Both the position numbers and the translations under genes were made by a program. The notes beneath the pieces were generated by a model. That model searched no databases and was not told the DNA's origin. It saw only the letters and a list, made by a program, of their open reading frames with translations. From Streptacidiphilus sp. PB12-B1b (GTDB lineage Bacteria > Actinomycetota > Actinomycetes > Streptomycetales > Streptomycetaceae): a stretch of DNA of 64,000 nucleotides. This document shows, piece after piece, positions 1 through 8,497 of this stretch. The number at the start of each line of letters is the position of its first letter. The stretch's first letter is position 1. The stretch lies in NCBI RefSeq assembly GCF_014084125.1, contig NZ_CP048405.1:5084001-5148000 (forward strand). Direction: 5' to 3'.

Positions 1-638
1 GCGTCCGCCCGACGCCCGGAGGCCCACAGGGCGAGCGCCAGCAGCCGCCAGCCCTCCTCGCGCAGCGGGTGCCGCCGGATGAGGGTCTCGGCGCCCTGCA
101 CGGCCTCGTCCACCCGCCCGATCCGCAGCGCCACCCCGATCATCAGCTCGCGTGCGGTCAGGCACAGTTCGCCCAGCCGGGCGCACTCGGCCCCGGCCCA
201 CGCCTCGTCGGCCCACTCCGCGTAGGCCGGGCCGCGCCACCAGCCGAGCGCGTCCTCCAGCAGGCGGTGCGCCGTCGGCGGCGCGGCGAGCCGGGCCTGC
301 CGTACGGCGGCCTCGAACCGCCAGGCGTCGACGGCCTCGTCGGGGAGCTGCACCGCGTACCCGGGGGCGGCGCTGACCAGGACCCCGGCCCGGGCGCGCG
401 GGGGGCGTCCGGGCTCCAGCAGCCGGCGCAGGTTCGACACGTAGACGTGCAGCGAGGTGGTGGCCTTCTCCGGGGGCCGGCCGCGCCACAGCTGGTCCAT
501 CACCCGGTCCACCGGCACCACGCTGCCGCGGCTGGTCAGCAGCAGGGCGAGCAGGGCGCGTTGCCGGGGGCTCCCGAGGTTCACCGGAGCGCCGTCGATG
601 TCGGCGTCCATCGGCCCCAGAATGCGAACAGAAAGCAT
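1..638 (-). CDS. SARP/AfsR-type transcriptional regulator, N-terminal part (runs off the left edge)
   Basis: Reading leftward from an ATG at 638, the protein begins MLSVRILGPMDADIDG. It continues with the OmpR-like DNA-binding region of SARP proteins (GSPRQRALLALLL, then VVPVDRVMDQLWRG and TTSLHVYVSNLRRLLEP). A bacterial transcriptional activation domain (BTAD; VDAWRFEAAVRQAR onward) fills the rest. The frame is open to position 1, so at least 212 codons are present and the C-terminus lies outside. SARPs activate antibiotic and other pathway operons, and longer AfsR members add NB-ARC and TPR domains. Whether this is a short SARP or an AfsR-size protein cannot be told here. The target is unknown and no biosynthetic cluster is visible nearby. 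Confidence 0.85.
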   Translation of the reverse strand, partial: MLSVRILGPMDADIDGAPVNLGSPRQRALLALLLTSRGSVVPVDRVMDQLWRGRPPEKATTSLHVYVSNLRRLLEPGRPPRARAGVLVSAAPGYAVQLPDEAVDAWRFEAAVRQARLAAPPTAHRLLEDALGWWRGPAYAEWADEAWAGAECARLGELCLTARELMIGVALRIGRVDEAVQGAETLIRRHPLREEGWRLLALALWASGRRAD

Positions 639-716
639 GATGCGCCAATGTACCCGCTCAAACCGTACAGATGAGCGAGCGACGTTCCCGGTCGCAGGGG
701 CGGGCGCGGCGGCCGG

Positions 717-1382
717 TCAGCCCGGTTCGGACGCCGGGGTTGCGGGCAGTCCCCGGGCCAGGCGTCCGGCGGCGGTGCGGATCCAGCCGTCCAGCGCCCG
801 GCGCTGCGCCCCGGCCGTCCGGTGCGGACTGATCAGGGCGCGGACCTCCTGGCTGGTGACGCCGCGCACCAGGATCATCAACTGGGCGGCGGTGAGCCGG
901 TGTCCGGCGCGGGCGGCGGCGTCGTCGGCGTCGTCGGCGAGGGCCTCGGTCAGGGCGTCCTCGGTCTCCTCCCACATCCGGCGCAGCCGGGAGCGGACGG
1001 CGGGACCGGCGCCGAGCAGCCGGTGCAGGCCCTCCAGGCAGGGCGGGTCCTGGCCGTCGGCGATCTCGTCCAGCAGCGTCCGGGCCACCGCGTCGAGCGG
1101 GCTGGTGGCCGGGTCGCGGTCGCGCACGGCCTCGACCACGGCGTCCAGGACGGTGGGGCCGTCGGCGAAGACCAGCTCCTCCTTGGAGCGGACATAGGTG
1201 AAGAGGGTCTTGACCGAGATGTTGGCGGCGTCGGCGATCTCGGCAACCGTGACCGCGTCGAAGCCCCGCTCGCCGAACAGGCGCTGGGCGGCGGCGAAGA
1301 TCGCCTGGCGGGTCATCCGCTTCTTGCGCTCGCGCAGGCTCTCCGCCGCGGGGGTGGTCGTGGTTGCCATGAGCACGAGCAT
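717..1382 (-). CDS. TetR/AcrR-family transcriptional repressor
   Basis: The 221-residue protein has a typical TetR N-terminus. The helix-turn-helix lies at about residues 44-64 (TVAEIADAANISVKTLFTYV), followed by KEELVFAD. The ligand-binding C-terminal domain is helical and divergent, so the effector cannot be named. An ATG at 1382 and one at 1370 (MATTTT) are both possible starts; neither has a strong Shine-Dalgarno. Just upstream (about 1389-1432) two copies of a GGGAA(A)CCGG element lie in direct orientation and could be its operator. The next leftward gene is the SARP; the next upstream gene on the same strand is a broken hydrolase that may once have been co-regulated. Confidence 0.85.
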   Translation of the reverse strand: MLVLMATTTTPAAESLRERKKRMTRQAIFAAAQRLFGERGFDAVTVAEIADAANISVKTLFTYVRSKEELVFADGPTVLDAVVEAVRDRDPATSPLDAVARTLLDEIADGQDPPCLEGLHRLLGAGPAVRSRLRRMWEETEDALTEALADDADDAAARAGHRLTAAQLMILVRGVTSQEVRALISPHRTAGAQRRALDGWIRTAAGRLARGLPATPASEPG

Positions 1383-1482
1383 AGGTGGGAACCGGAGAAC
1401 TACAGCTGGTCACCTGGGAAACCGGTGCGACTTGGGCAGGTGTGCCGGGCGAGGACCGCCGCGCCCGGCACCGGCGTACGCC

Positions 1483-2352
1483 TCAGGCCAGGTGCGCGGC
1501 CAGTTCGGCGACGATGGCGTCGAAGGCATCGAGCATCAGCGACAGGTGCCCCTCGTCCGCCTCCAGGTGCACAACGGCTCCGGCCAGGCGGCCCGCCAGC
1601 CATTGGCCGTGGGCGTAGGGCACCATCCGGTCCTGGGCGCCCTGCCAGACCGAGACCGGGGTGCGGACCGCACCGAGGTCGAAGCCCCAGTCGCGGACGA
1701 AGGCCAGGTCGTCGTCGCGCCAGTCGGCGATGCCGGTGGAGACGGCCGCCCGGAACACCTCCGCGGTGTGCTCGGCGACGTCGTCGGTGAGCGCCTTCCG
1801 GTCCACCTCGGACACCAGATCGCCCATGGCGGCCGCGATCTGGTCGCCCTGCACCTGGGCCAGATCCGGGAGTTGCGCGCTCAGGAACGCGGTCAGCGGC
1901 TCCTCCCCGGCGGCGGCTGCCGCGAGCTCCTCCACGTTGTCCGCGCCCATCCCGGCCGGCCAGTCCAGGCCCTCGGCGCCCTACGGGGCGACCCCGGCCA
2001 CGGTGGCGACGGCCGCGCACCGGCCGGGCAGCAGCGCGGCACAGGCCAGGGCGTGCGGGACCGCCGCCGGACCAGCCGACGGTCAGGAACCGCTCGCCGC
2101 CCAGCGCGTCCAGGACGGCGGCGACGTCCTCGGCCACCGAGGCGACCGTACGGCCCGGCCGGGGCGACGAACCGACGTACCCGGGGCGGCTGAGGACCAC
2201 GACCCGCAGGCCGTGCCGGCCGTCGCAGCCAGCGGCTCGAACGCGATCGCCGCGGAGGGAGTGCCGGTGTGCAGGACCAGGGGTGTCCCGTCCGCGGGAC
2301 CGGACACCCGGTATTCGAGGGTCCGGCCGTCGTCGAGGTGAAGGTTTGTCAT
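1483..2352 (-). pseudogene. Alpha/beta hydrolase, broken by two frameshifts and a stop codon
   Basis: A 290-codon alpha/beta hydrolase can be pieced together from three segments. The N-terminus is [18 protein letters not shown] with LVLHTGTPS (2352 to about 2220). A second frame gives [12 protein letters not shown] and the nucleophile elbow GWSGGG (about 2215-2060). A third frame runs from about 2055 to 1483 with [14 protein letters not shown] and the catalytic-His region EADEGHLSL. Joining them needs one base added near 2218 and one removed near 2057-2059. In addition the last segment carries a TAG at 1983-1981, between VAGVAP and GAEGLDWP. Two indels could be sequencing error, but a nonsense codon as well makes real decay likely. 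The intact relatives are proline-iminopeptidase-like hydrolases of unknown substrate. Confidence 0.75.
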
Positions 2353-2425
2353 GGGGCGAACCTAAGCCCGCCCGTCCGCGCCGGACCGGCGACCCCGGGC
2401 AGGCGCCGCCCGACCGTGCGGAACC

Positions 2426-3265
2426 TCAGGCGTGCTTCCGGACGAAGTCGAGGGCCGCGGTGGCGACCTCGTGCCACCCGCTGTCGAAGACCAGGGAGTG
2501 GCCGCGCCCGGTGATCTCCAGGAACTCGGTGACCGCCGGGTTGCGCCGCTGCCTGCGGTACGAGGCGGCGGCGATCGCGCGCGGGGCGATGTGGTCCCGC
2601 TCCCCGCTGATCAGCAGCAGCGGGCCGCGCCCGGCATGGCCGGTGTCCACCCTGGCCTCGGTGGCCGGGTTGACGTTCGCGGTGGCCGCCTGGAACAGCG
2701 GGATGCCGGAACCGGCCACCGGATACGTCTCGTAGAGGCTCCGGGCCTCCTCCTCGCCGACGGCGTTGGCGAAGGAGTAGCGGAACTGCGGGTAGCTGAG
2801 CGCGACGGAGCGCCGGTAGTTGGCCGGGTTGCCGATGACCGGCAGGGCCGACCGCAGCGCCGACAGCGGGAGCGGCAGCACGCCCCGGAACGGCGCCGAG
2901 TCGATCGCCACGGACGCGGCGGCCAGCCCCCGCCCGGCCAGCTGCTGGGTGATCAGGCCGCCGAAGGAGTGCCCGATCACCACGGGCCGCTGCCGCAGCC
3001 CCGCGACGACCTGGGCCATGTGGTCGGTGACCTGCCCGACGGACTTGCCCGCGAAGACCTCCGGGTGCCGACGTGCCTCGGCGACGCTCTCCGGATCGTC
3101 GGGCCAGCCCGGGGCGACGGTGGTGCAGCCGTTCTCCTCGAAGAGTGAGCGCCACGGCTGCCAGCTCGACGCCAGCATCCACAGGCCGTGGACGAAGACC
3201 ACGGGCGTGAGCCCGGATTCGTTCGCCCGGTCGATCTCCTGCTGCTCACGAGCACTGAGGCTCAT
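2426..3265 (-). CDS. Alpha/beta hydrolase
   Basis: A 279-residue cytoplasmic alpha/beta-fold hydrolase. An oxyanion-hole-type HG motif is seen in VVFVHGLWM (about 22-30). The nucleophile elbow is GHSFGG with Ser100. A likely acid sits in LLLISGERDH (around 222) and the catalytic His in GRGHSL (His256). No signal peptide or membrane segment is visible. The family includes esterases, lipases and haloperoxidase-like enzymes and the substrate cannot be read from sequence. The start ATG at 3265 is preceded by few SD-like bases. It is divergent from the PucR regulator at 3449, with about 180 bp between them, so that regulator could control it. Confidence 0.85.
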   Translation of the reverse strand: MSLSAREQQEIDRANESGLTPVVFVHGLWMLASSWQPWRSLFEENGCTTVAPGWPDDPESVAEARRHPEVFAGKSVGQVTDHMAQVVAGLRQRPVVIGHSFGGLITQQLAGRGLAAASVAIDSAPFRGVLPLPLSALRSALPVIGNPANYRRSVALSYPQFRYSFANAVGEEEARSLYETYPVAGSGIPLFQAATANVNPATEARVDTGHAGRGPLLLISGERDHIAPRAIAAASYRRQRRNPAVTEFLEITGRGHSLVFDSGWHEVATAALDFVRKHA

Positions 3266-3448
3266 CGCTGCACCGCCGTTCAGAAACGTTCAGTCAGAAG
3301 GGGGAGGGGCGCTTCCGCCGTCCGCCCATCCTCGCGCGGTCCACCGCCCGGAGTCGATGTTCCGGTCGGCACCGTTGGCGCCGCCGGATTGTCCCCGGGA
3401 ACAATCCAGGGCCGCTGGGCGCCGGTCCGAGCCGATTAGGATTGGTGG

Positions 3449-4678
3449 ATGGAACACCGACCGTCCGAGAGCCTCGACGCACAGGTGGAGCGCCTGGGTG
3501 CGCGGATGCTGCGGCAGGCCGACGATCTCGCCGACCGCATGGCCGCCCGGATCCGCGCCGCCGTGCCCCGGTACGGCAGCGACGCGGCGGTCAGCGCGGA
3601 GGAGCTGCGCCGCACCTGCCTGGAGAACGTCCGCTTCATCTTCGGCCCGCTCGGCAGTGCGCCGGCGCTCAGCTCGCCCGAATCCCGGGAGAACGGCCGC
3701 CGCCGCGCCCGGGCCGGGGTACCGCTGACAGCGGTGATGGAGGCGTACCGCGTCGGCGCGCGCTTCCTGTGGGACCGGCTGGCGGAGACCGCCGCCCACG
3801 AGGGCGTCCCGGCCGAGGCCACCGTCCGGGCGGCCTCGGAGATGTGGCTGGTGCTGGACACCTACACGCAGCACATGGCCGAGGGCTACCGCGAGGAGGT
3901 GACGGCCCAGACCCTGCGGCGGGACCAGGAGCGCTCGGCAGTGGTCGAGGCACTGCTCGAGGGGCGGCTCGCCGGGGCCGAGCTGTGGGACGCGGCGGCG
4001 ATCCTGCGCATTCCCCCGCAGGGCCCCTATGTGGTCATCGCCGCCCAGGTCACCGACATCGGCAGCCACGCCCTCCCGGGCGCGGAGGAGGCCCTCCGGT
4101 CCATCGGGGCCGCTTCGGCCTGGCGGCTGCTGCACGACACCGAGGTCGGCATCGCCCGACTGCCGCGCGGCGCAGGCGGCCTCGACCGGCTGGCCGCCGT
4201 CGTCGCGGGCGCCGCCGTGGGCCGGGTCGGCGTCAGCCCGGTGTACGGCGAGCTCAAGGACACCGCCGCGGCCCTGCGGCTGGCCAGGATCGCCCTGCAC
4301 GCCGCGTTCGAGGGCCAGGCGGTGACCGTCTTCGACCGCGCCCCGCTGGCCATCGCCGCCGCGTGCGCGCCGGAGGTCATGCAGCGCGTCGCCCACGGCG
4401 TCCTGGCCGGGCTGGACGCCCTTCCCGGGGCACAGCGCGCCCTGCTGCTGGAGACCTTCGGTGCCTGGCTGGACCACGGCGGATCGGCCGACCGGACCGC
4501 TGCCGCCCTGTTCTGCCACCCCAACACCGTCCGGCACCGGCTGCGCCGCCTGGAGGAGCGCACCGGCCGCGCCCTGTCCGAGCCGCGCGACGTGGCCGAG
4601 CTGAGCCTCGCCTTCGAAACCGACCGGCGACTGGGCCGGGCCGGGCCGTCGGCGGAACCGGCCGCCACCGGCGACTGA
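3449..4678 (+). CDS. PucR/CdaR-family transcriptional regulator
   Basis: 409 residues. The N-terminal half resembles the RsbRD-like helical domain often found in these proteins (MEAYRVGARFLWDRLAE, with DTYTQHMAEGYREE). The C-terminal PucR helix-turn-helix is clear at about 345-385 (ALFCHPNTVRHRLRRLEERT). A GGDEF-like degenerate linker (GVSPVYGELKDTAAALRLAR) lies between, as is usual for the family. PucR/CdaR proteins respond to small metabolites such as purines, proline or carbon sources. It lies between a divergent hydrolase and, downstream, a tandem pair of hydrolases preceded by their own promoter, so hydrolase genes are its best candidate targets; this is inference from position only. Confidence 0.88.
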   Translation: MEHRPSESLDAQVERLGARMLRQADDLADRMAARIRAAVPRYGSDAAVSAEELRRTCLENVRFIFGPLGSAPALSSPESRENGRRRARAGVPLTAVMEAYRVGARFLWDRLAETAAHEGVPAEATVRAASEMWLVLDTYTQHMAEGYREEVTAQTLRRDQERSAVVEALLEGRLAGAELWDAAAILRIPPQGPYVVIAAQVTDIGSHALPGAEEALRSIGAASAWRLLHDTEVGIARLPRGAGGLDRLAAVVAGAAVGRVGVSPVYGELKDTAAALRLARIALHAAFEGQAVTVFDRAPLAIAAACAPEVMQRVAHGVLAGLDALPGAQRALLLETFGAWLDHGGSADRTAAALFCHPNTVRHRLRRLEERTGRALSEPRDVAELSLAFETDRRLGRAGPSAEPAATGD

Positions 4679-4732
4679 GCGGCCTGCAGCACCCCCAAAA
4701 CCAATGAGGCGATCAAAGAGCAAGCATTTACC

Positions 4733-4761
4733 TTGTGCACGAGGCAATCGTGTCATAGTCT
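4733..4761 (+). promoter_or_regulatory. Candidate promoter with small inverted repeat upstream of the hydrolase pair
   Basis: A TTGTGC hexamer (4733-4738) and TAGTCT (4756-4761) are separated by 17 bp. They lie in a locally AT-richer stretch (from about 4700) between the PucR gene and the hydrolase at 4855. The spacer contains CACGA-N5-TCGTG, which would suit a dimeric regulator. Assigned by eye only. Confidence 0.35.
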
Positions 4762-4854
4762 TCTCATGTCGGCAGGGAACGCGGCCCGCAAGCCGCCCCC
4801 ACCGACCGCATCACCCGCACCAGTTGCAGCACCACACCCGTTGAGGAGAAGGCC

Positions 4855-5820
4855 ATGACCGACACCACCCCCGTCACGCCCGTGCTGGAGACCGCCGCGG
4901 CCGAGTTCGCCGCCGCCACCGCCAACCCGCCCTTCCTGTTCGACCTCGGCCCGGAGGAAGGTCGCAAGGCCGTGGACGCGGTGCAGTCCGGCGACACCGT
5001 CAAGCTGGAGGTGGACGAGGAGTGGATCACCGTCGCCGCTCCGACCGGCCCGGTCCGGGCCCGGATCGTCCGCCCGAAGAACGCCACCGGCGTGCTGCCG
5101 GTGATCGTCTACATCCACGGCGCAGGCTGGGTCTTCGGCAACGCCCACACCCACGACCGGCTGGTCCGGGAGCTGGCGGTGCGGGCGGGCGCGGCGGTGG
5201 TCTTCCCCGAGTACGCCCTCTCCCCCGAGGCCCGCTACCCGGTCGCCATCGAGCAGAACTACGCCGTCGCCCGCTGGGTCGTCACCGACGGCGCGGCGCA
5301 CCGGCTGGACGCCGCCCGGATCGCCGTGGCCGGTGACTCGGTCGGCGGCAACATGGCCGCCGCGCTCACCCTGATGGCCAAGGAGCGCGGCAACCTGCCC
5401 CTGGTCCAGCAGGTGCTGTTCTACCCGGTCACCGACGCCGGCTTCGACACCGGCTCCTACCACCAGTTCGCCACCGGCTACTTCCTGCGCCGCGACGGCA
5501 TGCAGTGGTTCTGGGACCAGTACACCACCGATGAAGCCGAGCGCGCCCAGATCACCGCCTCCCCGCTGCGCGCCACCACCGAACAGCTCACCGGCCTGCC
5601 CCAGGCCCTGGTCATCACCGCCGAGGCCGACGTGCTGCGCGACGAGGGCGAGGCGTACGCCAACAAGCTGCGCCAGGCCGGGGTACCGGTCACCGCCACC
5701 CGGTACCAGGGCATCATCCACGACTTCGTGATGGTCGACGCCCTGCGCGGTACCCACGCCGCCGAGGCGGCCATCAACCAGGCCGTCTCGGCGCTCCGCA
5801 CCGCCTTCGGCGCGGCCTGA
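4855..5820 (+). CDS. Alpha/beta hydrolase of the hormone-sensitive-lipase (HSL) type, cytoplasmic
   Basis: 321 residues with HSL-family hallmarks. HGAGW at 88-92 replaces the usual HGGGW oxyanion motif, and the nucleophile elbow GDSVGG carries Ser162. A likely acid is Asp259 in EADVLRDEGE and the base is His289 in IIHDFVM. These enzymes hydrolyse short-chain acyl esters. No signal peptide is visible. The start ATG at 4855 has GAGGAGAAGG just upstream. It is followed after 98 bp by a close paralogue with a secretion signal, so the two look like a tandem duplication whose products were sent to different compartments. Substrate unknown. Confidence 0.88.
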   Translation: MTDTTPVTPVLETAAAEFAAATANPPFLFDLGPEEGRKAVDAVQSGDTVKLEVDEEWITVAAPTGPVRARIVRPKNATGVLPVIVYIHGAGWVFGNAHTHDRLVRELAVRAGAAVVFPEYALSPEARYPVAIEQNYAVARWVVTDGAAHRLDAARIAVAGDSVGGNMAAALTLMAKERGNLPLVQQVLFYPVTDAGFDTGSYHQFATGYFLRRDGMQWFWDQYTTDEAERAQITASPLRATTEQLTGLPQALVITAEADVLRDEGEAYANKLRQAGVPVTATRYQGIIHDFVMVDALRGTHAAEAAINQAVSALRTAFGAA

Positions 5821-5918
5821 CCCCGCGACGGCCGGACCGCACCGCCGACCTCCCCGCCGCCACGCATCCCCGCATCCCTGCCTCGCCCACTGTCCTGCCG
5901 CTTCACTGGAGCCACCGC

Positions 5919-7010
5919 ATGCCACGCCTCATGTCCCGCAGCATCAAGCGCGCCACCCTCGCCGCCACCGTCGTCGCCGTCGCCGGGGCCGTGGTGGCCG
6001 GGCAGGCCGTCGCCGCCCCGACGACGGCCACCGCCCCGGCCCACGCGGCCAAGCAGAACCCGGTCGTGCTGGAGCCCGCCGCGCAGGCGTTCGCCGACGC
6101 CGCCGCCAAGAACCCGCCGATCTACACCCTCTCCTACACCGCCGCCCGCAAGGTCCTGGACGCCGCCCAGGCCGGCCCGGTCACCGAACCGGCGGTGGAC
6201 TCCAGCCACCGCACCCTGCCCGTGGGCCCCACCGGCAAGGTGACCGTCCGGATCGTCCGCCCCAAGGGCGCCACCGGCAAGCTCCCGGTCGTCATGTACT
6301 TCCACGGCGGCGGCTGGGTCCTCGGGGACGAGAGCACCCATGACCGGCTGGTGCGCGAACTGGCCGTCGGAGTCCACGCTGAGGTGGTCTTCGTCGACTA
6401 CACCCCCTCCCCCGAGGCCCGCTACCCGATCGCCATCGAGCAGGCGTACGCCGCAACCCAGTGGGTGGCCGCGCACGGCAGCGAGATCGACGCCGACGGC
6501 TCCCGGATCGCCGTCGCCGGCGACAGCGTCGGCGGCAACATAACCGCCGCCGTCACGCTCATGGACAAGGAGCGCCACGGGCCCCACCTGAGCGGGCAGG
6601 TGCTCTTCTACCCGGTCACCGACGCGAACTTCAACACCGGCTCCTACCAGGAGTTCGCCAACGGCCCGTGGCTCACCCGCAAGGCCATGCAGTGGTTCTG
6701 GAACGCCTACGCGCCGGACCCGAAGACCCGCGACCAGATCCTCGCCTCCCCGTTGCGGGCCAGCCTCAACCAGCTCAAGGGGCTGCCCAAGGCCCTGGTC
6801 ATCACCGACGAGGCCGACGTGCTGCGGGACGAGGGCGAGGCGTACGCCGCCAAGCTGCGGGCCGCCGGGGACGACGTCACGGCCGTGCGCTACCAGGGCA
6901 TCATCCACGACTTCGTGATGCTCAACGCCCTGGCCGGCACCAACGCCGCGCAGGCCGCGTTCGCCCAGGCCGATGCCTTCCTCACCAGCGACCTACACAG
7001 CACGAACTGA
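5919..7010 (+). CDS. Secreted alpha/beta hydrolase (HSL type), paralogue of the preceding gene
   Basis: 363 residues. The first 40 or so look like a Sec-type signal (MPRLMSRSIKRATL, a hydrophobic AATVVAVAGAVVAGQ core, then an AxA-like cleavage zone near AVAAP or AHA). The mature part is collinear with the upstream gene. It has HGGGW at 129-133, GDSVGG with Ser203, EADVLRDEGE, and His330 in IIHDFVM. The main difference is the exported N-terminus. It probably forms an operon with 4855-5820. A hairpin downstream (7033-7080) separates it from the convergent lectin gene. The natural substrate is unknown. Confidence 0.88.
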   Translation: MPRLMSRSIKRATLAATVVAVAGAVVAGQAVAAPTTATAPAHAAKQNPVVLEPAAQAFADAAAKNPPIYTLSYTAARKVLDAAQAGPVTEPAVDSSHRTLPVGPTGKVTVRIVRPKGATGKLPVVMYFHGGGWVLGDESTHDRLVRELAVGVHAEVVFVDYTPSPEARYPIAIEQAYAATQWVAAHGSEIDADGSRIAVAGDSVGGNITAAVTLMDKERHGPHLSGQVLFYPVTDANFNTGSYQEFANGPWLTRKAMQWFWNAYAPDPKTRDQILASPLRASLNQLKGLPKALVITDEADVLRDEGEAYAAKLRAAGDDVTAVRYQGIIHDFVMLNALAGTNAAQAAFAQADAFLTSDLHSTN

Positions 7011-7032
7011 CACAGCGTCACCTGGCAGACAG

Positions 7033-7080
7033 ACAGAGCGCCCCTCCCCGGACCGTCGACACCGGGAACGGGCGCTGTCC
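7033..7080. terminator. Hairpin between convergent genes, candidate bidirectional terminator
   Basis: AGCGCCC (7037-7043) pairs with GGGCGCT (7070-7076), extended by ACAG/CTGT-like flanks. A smaller internal CCGG/CCGG pairing lies in the loop. It sits in the 91-bp gap between the stop of the secreted hydrolase and the stop of the lectin-domain gene. Confidence 0.45.
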
Positions 7081-7101
7081 GCTGTGCGCGGGGCCGTCCG
7101 G

Positions 7102-8334
7102 TCAACTCCCGGTGCCCGTCTGCCAGAGCGTGGTGCCGCCGTCCACGATCATGACGTTGCCGTCCGCCGCCAGCACCAGTTGCGCGCTGTCGTGGCCGGG
7201 GGTGTTGGATGCCCAGGCGGTGCCGTTGCTGCTGGTGTAGACGACGATGTTGCCGTCGTTCTGGAAGTACGCCAGCGCGCCCGATCCCGCCGTGCCGGAC
7301 TGCCAGCGGATGCGCCCGGTCTGGTCCTCGACCACCAGATTGCCGCTGGACAGCAGAGTCACGGTCACCCGGCCGTTGCTGACCCCGGCCCCACCGCGCT
7401 GGAAGGTGATCAGCGACGAGAAGGTCCGGGTCTGGTAGACCACGGTCGGCGTGGGCCGTGGGGTCGGACGCCTGGTCGTCCCGGCGGCGGGGTTGCTCCG
7501 GGGGGTGGCCGGCGGCGCGGCCGCACCCGCGCCCGCGCCCTGGCCCGCCGGAGCAGCCGTGGACCCGGCAGCTGCGGCAGTCGGGGAGCCGGGCCCGGGC
7601 GTCCCGGGCTTCGCCGTAGTGGTGGAACGGGCGCTGGTGGACGGCGCCGTCGGCGGCGCCATCGACACCGACACCACGGCGGTCGGCTGCGCGCTCGCGG
7701 ACGGCTGGGCCGCGGCGGACACCGGCGCGCCGGTCGCCGCCGCGATTTGTATCGAGGAGGGCGCCTGGTGCCGGTTGTCCGGGCCCAGGCACACCCCCAC
7801 CACAACCGAACCCAGCACCGCGAGCACCGACAACCCCGCAACCGTCACCGCCCGCCGTGAGCGGCCGTCCTCACGCAACACCGGCCCCTCCCACGGAACC
7901 GGCCGCCCAGACGCCGGCGCCCACCGCACCAACGGCCGCCCGCCCGAGCCGGAGGCGAGCCGCGCGGGCTCGGACCGCACGGGCTCCGGCTGCACGGGCT
8001 CCGGCTGCGCGGGCTCGGGTCGCGCCTGCCGGGGCGGTTGCGCGGGCGCGGGCTGTGCGGGTCGGGAGGGCGCGGCGGGCTCCGGCTTCGCGGCCTGCCC
8101 GGGTTCGGAGGGCGCGGCGGACTCCCGCTTCGCGGGCTGCTGCCCGGTCCCGGCGGGCTGCACCGGCGCCTCGGGCTGCCGCCGGGGCGCGGGCTGCTCG
8201 GCCTCGGCCGGGGCGGTGGTCGGCGCCGGGGCGGGCTGCGGCTGCCAGGGCAGGGGCCGGTCCCAAATGGCCGAGGTGTCGCCGTCCTTGTCCGGTGACA
8301 CCGCCCGGCCCTGCTCTCCCGGGTTCTCCAGCAT
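7102..8334 (-). CDS. Membrane-anchored protein with C-terminal bulb-type (mannose-binding-like) lectin domain
   Basis: 410 residues in three parts. A long Pro/Ala/Glu-rich cytoplasmic stretch (1-160) contains PEPVQPEPVRSEP-like repeats. One transmembrane helix lies at about 162-184 (VAGLSVLAVLGSVVVGVCLG). A low-complexity Ser/Thr/Pro linker then leads to a B-lectin domain over roughly the last 100 residues (TLLSSGNLVVED, YFQNDGNIVVYTS, LVLAADGNVMIVDGG, the repeated DGN-type sugar-site pattern). The predicted topology puts the lectin outside the cell. It is next to the eCIS island and its large LuxR regulator, so a link to surface attachment is possible, but no direct evidence exists. The C-terminal fold is the reliable part. 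Confidence 0.8.
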   Translation of the reverse strand: MLENPGEQGRAVSPDKDGDTSAIWDRPLPWQPQPAPAPTTAPAEAEQPAPRRQPEAPVQPAGTGQQPAKRESAAPSEPGQAAKPEPAAPSRPAQPAPAQPPRQARPEPAQPEPVQPEPVRSEPARLASGSGGRPLVRWAPASGRPVPWEGPVLREDGRSRRAVTVAGLSVLAVLGSVVVGVCLGPDNRHQAPSSIQIAAATGAPVSAAAQPSASAQPTAVVSVSMAPPTAPSTSARSTTTAKPGTPGPGSPTAAAAGSTAAPAGQGAGAGAAAPPATPRSNPAAGTTRRPTPRPTPTVVYQTRTFSSLITFQRGGAGVSNGRVTVTLLSSGNLVVEDQTGRIRWQSGTAGSGALAYFQNDGNIVVYTSSNGTAWASNTPGHDSAQLVLAADGNVMIVDGGTTLWQTGTGS

Positions 8335-8497
8335 CGGCCAAGCCCTCCAGTCGTCGGACGTGCGGGTCAGCGCACGCGGGTGCGTTGGGCCGGGCGCGTC
8401 CCGACCTCACAGTCCGCATACCAGCTGCGCATGCTATCGCGGACATCTGTCTCCCCCGTGTCCACACCGGCCAACTCCCGTGACGGCAGCCAGAGGC

